Virus record (IMG/VR): IMGVR_UViG_3300045921_000312
Coordinates: 1 to 32,143 of that record
Length of the DNA: 32,143 nt
Reading direction: 5' to 3' (one strand)
Origin: a virus
The notes below the pieces were generated by a model. It worked only from the letters and a program-made list of their open reading frames with translations. It was not told where the DNA came from and made no database searches. The position numbers and the translations under genes are program-made. Positions 1 to 6,325 of the stretch are shown here, piece by piece; the stretch's first letter is position 1, and every line of letters starts with the position of its first letter.

Positions 1-270
1 CTTGTGGACACGGATTTGCGCGAGGCCATGTTGCTCCGCGCGAATTTGCGCGTTGCCAACCTGACCGGCGCCGATCTGACGGGCGTGAACATAGTCAACG
101 CCGATTTCACAAAAGCAAATTTGCGCGGAGCCAATCTGACCGGCGCCAACCTGCACGGCGCCAACCTGAAAAACGCTAACTTTGAGGACGCCAACCTGAC
201 CGGCGCCGACTTGACCGACGCCGTTCTGACCGGCGCCAACTTTGACGGGGCGGTAGGTTTTCCAGTTTAA
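1..270 (+). CDS. Pentapeptide-repeat protein, 5' end cut by window
   Basis: The reading frame is open from the first base, so the true start probably lies upstream; the GTG at position 4 has no visible ribosome binding site because the window begins there. The visible 88 or so residues are almost entirely tandem pentapeptides of the A(N/D)LxX type, such as ANLTG, ADLTG and ANLHG, which fold as a right-handed quadrilateral beta-helix. The protein ends shortly after the last repeat with a short GFPV tail. Some family members (MfpA, Qnr) mimic DNA and bind gyrase, but most have no known role, and nothing here points to one. A second, longer pentapeptide gene runs off the other end of the window. 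The two frames do not join if the window ends are abutted. Confidence 0.85.
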   Translation, partial: LVDTDLREAMLLRANLRVANLTGADLTGVNIVNADFTKANLRGANLTGANLHGANLKNANFEDANLTGADLTDAVLTGANFDGAVGFPV

Positions 271-288
271 GGCTACAGCCACTGCCCG

Positions 289-313
289 ATGCCCGCCGTG
301 CGATGGCGGGCAT
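289..313 (+). promoter_or_regulatory. GC-rich stem-loop in leader of the coiled-coil gene
   Basis: A perfect 9-bp stem (ATGCCCGCC pairing with GGCGGGCAT) closes a 7-nt loop. It lies between the pentapeptide gene and the next start codon. There is no U-tract after it, so it is not a standard intrinsic terminator. It may shield the transcript end or separate expression of the two genes. A smaller GCGCG/CGCGC stem follows, closer to the ribosome binding site. Confidence 0.45.
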
Positions 314-374
314 TAGGGAGCAGCTGTCGCTGCCCCCGAGCGCGCCGGTTGCGCGCAAAGAGGAGAAAAAAACC

Positions 375-977
375 ATGACCACCACCGTCGAACAACAAGA
401 TGTGTTGCTTGCACTAGAGCTGGCAAGCAGTGAGCAAGAAAGCGCCGAGAGAAACTTTGCGCTTGTGCAGCAAAGACTAGCGCAAGCAGCTTCAGCAGAC
501 GAGCTTGTCGCGCTATTCGACGAGCTCGCAACAGCTCGAGAATCCCGCGAACAAGCACATCAAAAAGTCGCAGCAGCGCGGGAAGCAATTGCCTTAGCCT
601 TCTCCGACGCTATGGCCGCAATCGAAGCGGTGCGGGCAGGGGAAGCAGCAAAAGCAGAGCTTGAGGCAGCGCTGGCCGCCTCGATGAGCGGAGAGCAGCG
701 ACAGCTTCAGGCGTCGATTGATGCCGCCACGAAAGCTCTCGCGGTTTTAATCGAAGCGGCCAAGGACAAGGTACGTGAGGCGGGTGTATCTCCATCTAGC
801 GCGTTTGTGCTCAGCCGTCGCGCTGAGGTATCGGCTGAGCACCCCGAGCGCTTGCCGGCTCAGCACATCACCATTAAAGCGAGTGCCGCAAAGCTCATTG
901 GCACTCCTGAAGCTGAAAGTGCCGGATTGACCGTCTCCGAAAAATTGACGGTCAGCTACTATCCTACCCGACTGTAA
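375..977 (+). CDS. Coiled-coil protein of unknown function (200 aa)
   Basis: I chose the ATG at 375 because an AGGAG site lies 9 nt upstream; the frame is open further upstream but without another good site. Residues 1-135 or so are rich in Ala, Glu, Gln, Lys and Arg with heptad-like spacing, so a long coiled coil is likely. The C-terminal 65 residues look globular (HITIKASAAKL, LTVSYYPTRL). No catalytic motif or membrane segment is visible. It sits directly before a RecT-like gene in an apparent early or recombination cluster. In some phages the gene before the annealing protein is a nuclease or Gam-like protein, but I cannot support either here. Function unknown. Confidence 0.8.
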   Translation: MTTTVEQQDVLLALELASSEQESAERNFALVQQRLAQAASADELVALFDELATARESREQAHQKVAAAREAIALAFSDAMAAIEAVRAGEAAKAELEAALAASMSGEQRQLQASIDAATKALAVLIEAAKDKVREAGVSPSSAFVLSRRAEVSAEHPERLPAQHITIKASAAKLIGTPEAESAGLTVSEKLTVSYYPTRL

Positions 978-1020
978 CCATTGAAGTGGGGCGCGCATAC
1001 TCATCACGCGCGAGGGGAAA

Positions 1021-1920
1021 ATGGATCTGCTCGAAACAAGCCGGATTCTTCTAAGATCTGGGTTCTTGCCGCCGCACTTGGACAGCGAGGCCAAGGTGTT
1101 TGCTGTGATCACGATGGGGCGTGAGATAGGGATCGGGATGTGGCAAGCCATCAATGGCATCAATGTCATTAAGGGTAAGCCCACAATTTCGCCTCAGCTG
1201 ATGCTGGCTTTAATTTATCGATCGGGGCAGCTGGAAGACTTACAAGTCGTCTCGGATGACAATCGCGCGTCGGTTACGATGAAACGCCGTGGCATGTTCC
1301 CGCACACGGAAATCTTCACGCTGGATGATGCCATCCGCCTTGGCGTCGCCGGAAGAAACGACAATTACAAAAAGCAGCCCGCCGTGATGCTGAAATGGCG
1401 TGCAGTGTCGGCCGCCTGCCGCGTTGTGTTCCCAGATGTGATTATGGGCTTCTACACGCCTGAGGAAATGGGGGCAGATGTGGTAGTAGATGCTGATGGC
1501 GATATGCGCTTAATGCCACCGACATCATCAGAAGCGCAACCGCCCGATGAGGGCGATGCCCGACAGATTGTTTTGGCGCAGCGCGCCATGCTTTATCGTG
1601 GTGCGGGAGACCCTGCACCAGTTTGGCGCCTGCGCTGCCAAACGGAGCAAGGGAATTTGATTACCGTGATAATGAAATCGCGCAAAGACCTCAAGCGTCC
1701 CGAGTGGATTGAATTTGCCGATAGCTGGGACACTCAGCTTAAGCCGCCTGCCGCTGGCAGCGCGGACGTCAGTGAAGTCACAATCTTTGATGACACCCCG
1801 CTTGTGATTTGGGCAGAGCGCGAGCCTGGCCAAAAGGATTGGACATTTTTGTTTCCGGCGGGTCTTGAAGACGAAGGGCTGCCGGACTGGATCAAACAAC
1901 ACATGAATGGAGACTCATAA
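1021..1920 (+). CDS. RecT-like single-strand annealing protein
   Basis: The 299-aa product resembles the phage RecT group, which coats single-stranded DNA and anneals complementary strands during recombination and replication. What I see: an N-terminal block with GREIGIGMWQA, then INVIKGKPTISPQLMLALI, which matches the usual 'G.ELG.. A..gI.vi.GKP..s..lm' pattern. In the middle is NYKKQPAVMLKWRAVSAACR followed by FPDVIMGFYTPEEMGADV, the typical RecT core ending with the YTPEE signature. The last 130 residues are not conserved in that family as I know it. A GAGGGG site precedes the ATG by 3-4 nt. The stop codon overlaps the next ATG (TAATG), implying translational coupling. No partner exonuclease is visible in the window. 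Confidence 0.72.
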   Translation: MDLLETSRILLRSGFLPPHLDSEAKVFAVITMGREIGIGMWQAINGINVIKGKPTISPQLMLALIYRSGQLEDLQVVSDDNRASVTMKRRGMFPHTEIFTLDDAIRLGVAGRNDNYKKQPAVMLKWRAVSAACRVVFPDVIMGFYTPEEMGADVVVDADGDMRLMPPTSSEAQPPDEGDARQIVLAQRAMLYRGAGDPAPVWRLRCQTEQGNLITVIMKSRKDLKRPEWIEFADSWDTQLKPPAAGSADVSEVTIFDDTPLVIWAEREPGQKDWTFLFPAGLEDEGLPDWIKQHMNGDS

Positions 1921-2312
1921 TGGCCAGCAGCAAATTCCACCTAAGCGTCATCCCCGTTCGCTGCCGGCGCTGCGACCATGGCAGCATTGCCGGAGAAGAT
2001 TGCGAATATTGCCTCGGCCTAGGCGCGCATTATCCTCAAGCAGAGCTGTCACAGGTGCTGCGCCTTGCGCGCCTGCTGGCAAAATATGCCAATCCAGACA
2101 TCACGATTGAGGCCGAAACCGACAATCGTGATGCGCTCGACATCTACAGCCAGATGCTCTTTGAAGCGCGTCTAGCCATCGACAAGGCCGCACGGGCTGT
2201 GGCAGTCGCGCAGCAGCAAATGCGCAATAGATTGCCGCCGTGCCAAGGCGGTACATGCGGCGACAATGCCTGCTGCTCCAACCCTAACTGCCGAAACTAC
2301 TGCCCATTTTGA
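1920..2312 (+). CDS. Small Cys-rich protein, two putative zinc-binding clusters
   Basis: The 130-aa protein starts at an ATG that overlaps the recT-like stop by one base. Near the N-terminus it has CRRCDHG followed by CEYC, a CxxC...CxxC arrangement typical of a zinc ribbon. The last 25 residues hold seven more Cys (CQGG, TCGDNACC, NPNCRNYC), a second possible metal cluster. The region between them is a helical segment rich in Ala and Gln. No enzyme family is recognised. By position it belongs to the recombination or early cluster and may bind DNA or partner proteins, but this is inference from context. Confidence 0.75.
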   Translation: MASSKFHLSVIPVRCRRCDHGSIAGEDCEYCLGLGAHYPQAELSQVLRLARLLAKYANPDITIEAETDNRDALDIYSQMLFEARLAIDKAARAVAVAQQQMRNRLPPCQGGTCGDNACCSNPNCRNYCPF

Positions 2313-2322
2313 GGAGGAGACA

Positions 2323-2547
2323 ATGCGAAACTGGAAAAGCGTGAAAAAAATCACACCGAAGCAGCTGGCAGCGCTAGAGGCAGCAATGCGCGAAGGCCTC
2401 TCCGTGCCGGCCACCGTCGAGCGCATGAACGCGGCTGAGCCCACCCCGCCCGACCACCCGCAGCACATCACGCAAGCCAAGCTGCGTTGGATTTTGCAGA
2501 GAAACGGGTTGCGCGTCGATATTCGATTCGTGTGGATTGACAGTTAA
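2323..2547 (+). CDS. Small basic protein, possible helix-turn-helix (74 aa)
   Basis: The ATG at 2323 follows a strong GAGGAGGAG site by 3-4 nt, so I prefer it to upstream in-frame codons inside the previous gene. The N-terminal third (KKITPKQLAALEAAMREGLSV) reads like an amphipathic helix pair, and the LSVPATVERMN stretch could be a degenerate helix-turn-helix. The C-terminus is basic, then acidic. No family assigned. Its TAA stop is inside a 17-bp palindrome, and a terminator follows 73 nt later, so it is the last gene of the early cluster. Confidence 0.7.
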   Translation: MRNWKSVKKITPKQLAALEAAMREGLSVPATVERMNAAEPTPPDHPQHITQAKLRWILQRNGLRVDIRFVWIDS

Positions 2548-2561
2548 GCTAAGATAGCTTA
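2545..2561. repeat. Perfect palindrome TAAGCTA-AGA-TAGCTTA
   Basis: The 7-bp arms are perfect inverted repeats around a 3-bp spacer, and the left arm includes the stop codon of the preceding gene. The symmetry and size fit an operator for a dimeric regulator better than a terminator (AT-rich, no U-tract). No second copy was noticed. Confidence 0.4.
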
Positions 2562-2619
2562 TCATCTAGAGTGTTGGCTGGTCATGGCCAATTCTCCTAC
2601 TTCAGTACCTCCCTGAGCG

Positions 2620-2651
2620 CAAGCGCCCCCAAATCAAAATGGGGGCGCTTG
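2620..2651 (+). terminator. Intrinsic terminator after the early cluster
   Basis: A perfect 12-bp stem (CAAGCGCCCCCA with TGGGGGCGCTTG) closes an 8-nt A-rich loop. It is followed by a modest T-rich stretch (TGTTTGT). It separates the recT cluster from the independently promoted gene at 2762. Confidence 0.75.
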
Positions 2652-2682
2652 TGTTTGTGCCGCCCCTTCAGAAATTGGGGTC

Positions 2683-2735
2683 TAGACAAAAGTAGCACCC
2701 TGTGCTATTGTTAAAGGGTAAGGCGATGCACAGGG
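2683..2735 (+). promoter_or_regulatory. Promoter with embedded palindrome and GCACAGGG leader element
   Basis: A -35 box TAGACA (2683-2688), a 17-bp spacer and a -10 box TATTGT (2706-2711) form a good sigma70-type promoter. The palindrome AGCAC-CCT-GTGCT (2694-2706) sits in the spacer. GCACAGGG (2728-2735) begins 16 nt after the -10 box and is the exact reverse complement of CCCTGTGC at 2698-2705. The same layout recurs on the minus strand at 27072-27124. Binding by a phage repressor or activator is inferred, not shown. Confidence 0.6.
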
Positions 2736-2761
2736 CATCACCCGACATAGGAGAAAACACC

Positions 2762-3067
2762 ATGTATGCAATCACCGTATATAGTCGCCATGACCACCGC
2801 CCCCTGAACAAGATTACCCGACCTGTCACGAAAGACGCCAGCGCGATGGCCGCCTACGCGGTCAAGATCTTAGCGGGTATTGAGAAGGTCAAGCACAGCG
2901 ACGGTTCGTTCGCTATCAACTCAGATGGATTGATCGTGTGGCATTACGGAGAAATTGCCGTAGAGGTTGGTCAGACCGGCAAAATCTCATACGCTGAGCA
3001 CGTCCAAGGTGCTCAGCAAATCGCCGCCGCGTTGCGTAGCGCACTAAAGCGCGAGCTGGCGGGCTAA
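2762..3067 (+). CDS. Hypothetical phage protein (101 aa)
   Basis: The ATG at 2762 has an AGGAG site (in ATAGGAGAAAACACC) with good spacing, and the gene has its own promoter with a leader closely resembling that of the gene at 30726. The protein is small and mixed alpha/beta by eye. It starts MYAITVYSRHDHRPL, then has a helical middle (DASAMAAYAVKILAGIEKV), a beta-rich stretch (SFAINSDGLIVWHYGEIAVEV) and a C-terminal helix (GAQQIAAALRSALKRELAG). No known family. The regulatory architecture shared with genes around the cas operon suggests co-expression with them. Confidence 0.8.
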   Translation: MYAITVYSRHDHRPLNKITRPVTKDASAMAAYAVKILAGIEKVKHSDGSFAINSDGLIVWHYGEIAVEVGQTGKISYAEHVQGAQQIAAALRSALKRELAG

Positions 3068-3069
3068 CG

Positions 3070-3393
3070 GTGTACGCCATTTTTAAGGCCGAGCTGATTA
3101 ATGGCTCGGCCTTTTACGCATCCCGCCCGCGCCCGTGGGTGGCGCGACTGACTGCCATTGACCACAAATGGGGCTTTGTTCGTGAGTTTGTCAAGCCGCT
3201 GCACGACTTCACCCATGCGCGACCGTCGGGCAACAGGGGAATTTACGCCTACTTTTCGCTTGCGCCCGGCGCATACGAGATATACCACTGTACATCATGG
3301 CGTAGTGAACGCCGGTTTTTTGCGCTGGTGAGCGAAAGCGGGGACTTGTCAGAAGTCACCAAGCACGATGTGACAAAGTATCTAGGTGAATAA
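3070..3393 (+). CDS. Hypothetical phage protein (107 aa), GTG start
   Basis: It starts at GTG 3070, two bases after the previous stop, so it is probably translationally coupled; no independent strong ribosome site is seen. The sequence has a block RPWVARLTAIDHKWGFVREFV, which recalls small phage proteins with a 'pWVA.i.g.d.kyGf.R.F' pattern, and a C-terminal KHDVTKYL helix. I know of no function for such proteins. It is transcribed with the preceding gene. The frame stays open after its TAA into the TnpB-like remnant, but that segment is unrelated to this protein. Confidence 0.72.
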   Translation: MYAIFKAELINGSAFYASRPRPWVARLTAIDHKWGFVREFVKPLHDFTHARPSGNRGIYAYFSLAPGAYEIYHCTSWRSERRFFALVSESGDLSEVTKHDVTKYLGE

Positions 3394-3447
3394 TCATGCT
3401 GGGCGGCAATCGGTACCAATGGTCGCCCATGGGTTGCTAGAGTAATT

Positions 3448-3648
3448 GGCTTATGCCCCGGCTGGGGGCGCGATTTTCGAAGACCTGAAGCTGTCCGACC
3501 GATGGGTAGATGCGGCTGCGGCCTCTCGCTCGCCAGAGACCACAATGCCGCCATCAACATTTTAAAGCGAGCCGGATGGGACGCATCCGTAAGCGCGAAC
3601 GTGGAGTGCCTGTGGCTCGTGCGTTGCTTAGAAGCTGCGCGGCTTTAG
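3448..3648 (+). pseudogene. Remnant of a TnpB-type transposon protein, C-terminal zinc ribbon
   Basis: In the frame starting at 3448 the translation reads GLCPGWGRDFRRPEAVRP, then MGRCGCGLSLARDHNAAINIL, then a tail ending EAARL and a TAG at 3646-3648. TnpB (IS200/IS605 family) proteins end with a CxxCG...CxxCG ribbon directly followed by (D)RD.NAA.NI, which carries the last RuvC aspartate. Here the second Cys of the first knuckle is Trp (TGG for TGC) and the second knuckle is CxC instead of CxxC. There is no start codon or body of the gene: the rest of the roughly 400-aa protein is missing. It sits just before the ibrA/ibrB pair, so a transposon once landed here. Whether it brought the neighbouring genes is unknown. 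The rest of 3394-3688 holds only the ibrA ribosome site. Confidence 0.72.
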
Positions 3649-3688
3649 CCGCAGCAGAGCGTCACATCAGCAGAGAGGAGGTTATAGC

Positions 3689-4918
3689 ATGCCTGAAAAA
3701 AGACATCTCGGAGTCAGCGTCCTAGAAGCCGCACAGCAGCGCATTGCTTGGACGTTTGACACCTTCCCACGCATCTATCTTAGCTTTAGTGGTGGCAAGG
3801 ACAGCACGGTCATGATGCACTTAGTCATGGCTGAGGCAATAAAGCGCAACCGCAAAATAGGTGTACTATTGGTTGACCTAGAAGGCCAGTACCGCCTAAC
3901 CATCGAACACGCCCAGCGCATGTTTGACCTATACGCCGATTGGATTGAGCCATACTGGGTATGCCTGCCGATTGCGCTGCGAAACGCCGTCAGTCAGTTT
4001 GAGCCAAAATGGTGTGCTTGGCAACCCGACCGAATAGATGATTGGATACGCCAGCCGCCGCCGATGGGGATCACCGACCTAAAGCATTTTCCGTTTTATC
4101 GCTACCGCGCTGAATGCCCGATGGAGTTCGAGGAGTTTGTTCCTGCATTCGGAGACTGGTATTCGCAAGACAAACTAACCGCCTGTTTTGTTGGCATTCG
4201 TACCGCCGAAAGCCTGAACCGCTGGCGAACGATTGCCGGTCACGGCATGAAGTTTGAAGGTCGCAAGCACACCAACCACGTCATGAAATCAGTTTGGAAC
4301 GTGTACCCCATCTATGACTGGTCTACCGAAGACATCTGGACATATCACGGCAAAACCAATCTGCCCTACAACGCGCTTTACGACCGGATGCACCAAGCAG
4401 GCTTGACGCTGCACCAAATGCGGATTTGCCAGCCGTATGGCGACGACCAGCGCAAGGGGCTATGGCTGTTTCACCTGATCGAGCCAGAAACATGGGCGCG
4501 GGTAGTGGCGCGGGTATCCGGCGCAAACCAAGGCGCACTATACGCCAATGAGCGTGGGAACGTAATGGGCGTTGGCAAGGTTAGCAAGCCGTCCGGCCTG
4601 ACGTGGGAACAATTTGCGGACAAGCTACTAGAGTCCATGCCGACCAAAACAGCGGAGCATTTTAAGAACAAAATAGCGGTGTTTATTCGGTGGTATCACG
4701 AGCGCGGATACCCCGACGGGATACCGGACGCACACCCCTCGACCAAGCTGGGTGATGAATACCCGTCTTGGCAGCGCATTTGTAAGGTATTGCTCAGAAA
4801 CGATTACTGGGCGAAAGGCTTGGGGTTTGACCAGCAAAAGGGCAACGCCCACCAGAAGTACATCCAACTGATGAAGAAGCGGAGGAACACATGGGGCATT
4901 TATCCCTTATCGGAATAG
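3689..4918 (+). CDS. ibrA: IbrA-like PAPS-reductase-family protein (DUF3440)
   Basis: The 409-aa product has the PPi-loop SGGKDS at residues 34-39 of the adenine-nucleotide alpha hydrolase/PAPS reductase fold and GIRTAES at 169-175. The long C-terminal half includes HQMRICQPYGDDQRKGLWLFH, the layout of IbrA (PAPS_reduct plus DUF3440). Such enzymes activate a substrate by adenylation with ATP. The substrate of IbrA is not known, and it lacks the C-terminal Cys motif of true PAPS reductase. A strong GAGGAGG precedes the ATG. The next gene, an IbrB-like ParB-fold protein, overlaps the 3' end by 28 nt. In E. coli, IbrA and IbrB together activate eib genes; in phages the pair is common and its role unclear. 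A second SGGKDS protein lies in the cas operon. Confidence 0.85.
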   Translation: MPEKRHLGVSVLEAAQQRIAWTFDTFPRIYLSFSGGKDSTVMMHLVMAEAIKRNRKIGVLLVDLEGQYRLTIEHAQRMFDLYADWIEPYWVCLPIALRNAVSQFEPKWCAWQPDRIDDWIRQPPPMGITDLKHFPFYRYRAECPMEFEEFVPAFGDWYSQDKLTACFVGIRTAESLNRWRTIAGHGMKFEGRKHTNHVMKSVWNVYPIYDWSTEDIWTYHGKTNLPYNALYDRMHQAGLTLHQMRICQPYGDDQRKGLWLFHLIEPETWARVVARVSGANQGALYANERGNVMGVGKVSKPSGLTWEQFADKLLESMPTKTAEHFKNKIAVFIRWYHERGYPDGIPDAHPSTKLGDEYPSWQRICKVLLRNDYWAKGLGFDQQKGNAHQKYIQLMKKRRNTWGIYPLSE

Positions 4919-5541
4919 GGATTGTTAAGCAGGCTAATGCATTGGCCGAACAGTTGGCCGATTTACCTGAAGATGAACGCATTGAGGTGCTGAATCAAAT
5001 TCGCGCCGCGCTACACGCTGTCAGCCCAATGGCAGATCACCCAGTGGATTTTGTGCGCTGGGTGCGCTTGGATGATGTAGTCTCAAACGATTACAATCCC
5101 AATGTAGTAGCGCCGCCTGAGATGAAGTTATTGGCCCGCTCGATTGAGGCTGACGGCTATACCATGCCGGTAGTTACATATGCTGATGCTGACCGGCGGG
5201 AAGTGGTGGATGGCTTTCACCGCACCCGTGTAGCGCGAGAGAATAAACGCATTAACGCATCCGTCAAAGGCTATCTACCCGTTACCACGATTCGCGCACA
5301 GCAAACCGATAAAGCCGACCGCATGGCCTCAACCATACGGCACAACCGCGCCCGTGGTCAACACGTAGTAAGCAACATGAGCGAGATTGTGTTGGAACTC
5401 TCCCGTCGGAACTGGTCAAACGATAAAATTGGCCGTGAACTTGGCATGGAGCCGGACGAGGTGCTGCGCTTGAAGCAGGTCAGCGGATTAGCCGAAATGT
5501 TCGCTGACCGTGAGTTTAGTCAAGCGTGGGAAATCGAGTAA
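4891..5541 (+). CDS. ibrB: IbrB-like ParB/sulfiredoxin-fold protein
   Basis: The 216-aa protein starts at an ATG with GGAGGA 4-5 nt upstream, inside the end of ibrA, so the two are translationally coupled. It has the ParB N-terminal-domain pattern: NDYNPNVV, LLARSIEADGYTMPVV, then VVDGFHR with the GFHR at residues 108-111. This is followed by IRHNRARGQHVVSNMSEIV and a helix-turn-helix-like segment (WSNDKIGRELGMEPDEVLRLKQ). The order and wording match IbrB closely. The ParB fold here is thought to bind DNA and/or nucleotides. With IbrA it likely acts as one functional unit, possibly transcriptional. Confidence 0.85.
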   Translation: MGHLSLIGIGIVKQANALAEQLADLPEDERIEVLNQIRAALHAVSPMADHPVDFVRWVRLDDVVSNDYNPNVVAPPEMKLLARSIEADGYTMPVVTYADADRREVVDGFHRTRVARENKRINASVKGYLPVTTIRAQQTDKADRMASTIRHNRARGQHVVSNMSEIVLELSRRNWSNDKIGRELGMEPDEVLRLKQVSGLAEMFADREFSQAWEIE

Positions 5542-5545
5542 CCTC

Positions 5546-5701
5546 ATGCAAAAGTCCGTCTTAAACCTAATTGTCGTATGCGCCTGCGGCGGGCGCGTGC
5601 CAGACTGCCACAGGCGCCGAGGTGAGCGCACCCCTATGTTGGACGTCCTGCGTTGGGGTACGCGCGTTGACCTCGGCCTTGATGAGGATGATGGCGAATA
5701 A
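5546..5701 (+). CDS. Small ORF after ibrB (51 aa), uncertain
   Basis: An ATG four bases after the ibrB stop opens a 51-codon frame that ends just before the terminator. The product has CACGG and PDCH, possible metal ligands, a basic middle (HRRRGER) and an acidic end (DEDDGE). No strong ribosome binding site is visible, so expression would depend on coupling to ibrB. The tight fit between ibrB and the terminator is the main support. No homology recognised. Confidence 0.42.
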   Translation: MQKSVLNLIVVCACGGRVPDCHRRRGERTPMLDVLRWGTRVDLGLDEDDGE

Positions 5702-5717
5702 TCCCCACTAGCCCACC

Positions 5718-5748
5718 AGCACCGCCCATAGTTTGGCGGGGCTTTTTT
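5718..5748 (+). terminator. Intrinsic terminator closing the ibrAB unit
   Basis: AGCACCGCC pairs with GGCGGGGCT (one A/G mismatch) around an 8-nt loop, followed by a run of six T. It isolates ibrAB from the structural operon that starts 20 nt later. Confidence 0.85.
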
Positions 5749-5767
5749 GTTGTCCGCTGCCGCTTAT

Positions 5768-5796
5768 TTGACGCTTTGCGATAAATTTGGGATAAT
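5768..5796 (+). promoter_or_regulatory. Promoter of the structural (late) operon
   Basis: TTGACG (5768-5773), a 17-bp spacer and GATAAT (5791-5796) give a near-consensus sigma70 promoter. It lies between the ibrAB terminator and the small terminase start at 5834. No GCACAGGG element follows, so its control differs from that of the accessory genes. No further clear promoter was found for the next 21 kb on this strand. Confidence 0.72.
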
Positions 5797-5833
5797 AGAT
5801 AAAGTCGATTGCCAAACACCAAGAGGGGTAAAC

Positions 5834-6325
5834 GTGCCTAAAGGCCCACGCAACCAACAATCTCATCTTGAGGCTGTCGAGCGCCAGCGCATGGCCTTAG
5901 AATTGCGCAAATCGGGTATGAGCATACGAGGCATAGCCCAATCTATTGGTGTGTCGCCTGCGTCTGCGCATAAGTATCTCAAAAGCGCACTCGTTGACCT
6001 TGCGAATGAACAGAGGGCTTCTGCTGCCGAATTGCGTGCTTTAGAAGACGAACGCCTTGACCGCCTGTTGATGGCGTGGTTTCCCTTGGCAATAGGGGGT
6101 GAAAACCGCGCGCCTGACCCAGCCGCAGCAGACCGCGTGCTGCGCATCATGCATCGACGGGCAGCTATGCACGGACTTGATGCGCCAGCAAAGGTGCAGG
6201 CGGAATTTTCTTGGCAGGATGAAGCCAAGCGTTTAGGCTTGCAACCCAATGATTTGCTGGCTGCTGTGTCGCAGGCCATTGCAGAACGCTTAAGCAGTGA
6301 TGAGGCTGATGATGAACCTGCTTGA
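5834..6325 (+). CDS. Small terminase subunit (probable)
   Basis: I chose GTG 5834, which has GAGGGG 5-6 nt upstream and yields a 163-aa protein; the open frame upstream overlaps the promoter. The N-terminal half has a helix-turn-helix (MSIRGIAQSIGVSPASAHKYLKS) suited to recognising the packaging site. The second half, with AADRVLRIMHRRAAMHGLDAPAK, matches a pattern common in small-terminase-like phage proteins located before the large subunit. Small terminases form rings that bind phage DNA and hand it to the ATPase. The gene overlaps the large-terminase start. Identity rests on the helix-turn-helix plus gene order, so a regulatory DNA-binding protein remains an alternative. Confidence 0.7.
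   Translation: MPKGPRNQQSHLEAVERQRMALELRKSGMSIRGIAQSIGVSPASAHKYLKSALVDLANEQRASAAELRALEDERLDRLLMAWFPLAIGGENRAPDPAAADRVLRIMHRRAAMHGLDAPAKVQAEFSWQDEAKRLGLQPNDLLAAVSQAIAERLSSDEADDEPA

Noticed and set aside
3394-3447. Short RPWVAR-like translation before the TnpB remnant, similar to RPWVAR in the upstream gene
   Set aside because: The match is only about six residues with different codons, too short to argue for a duplicated gene fragment.
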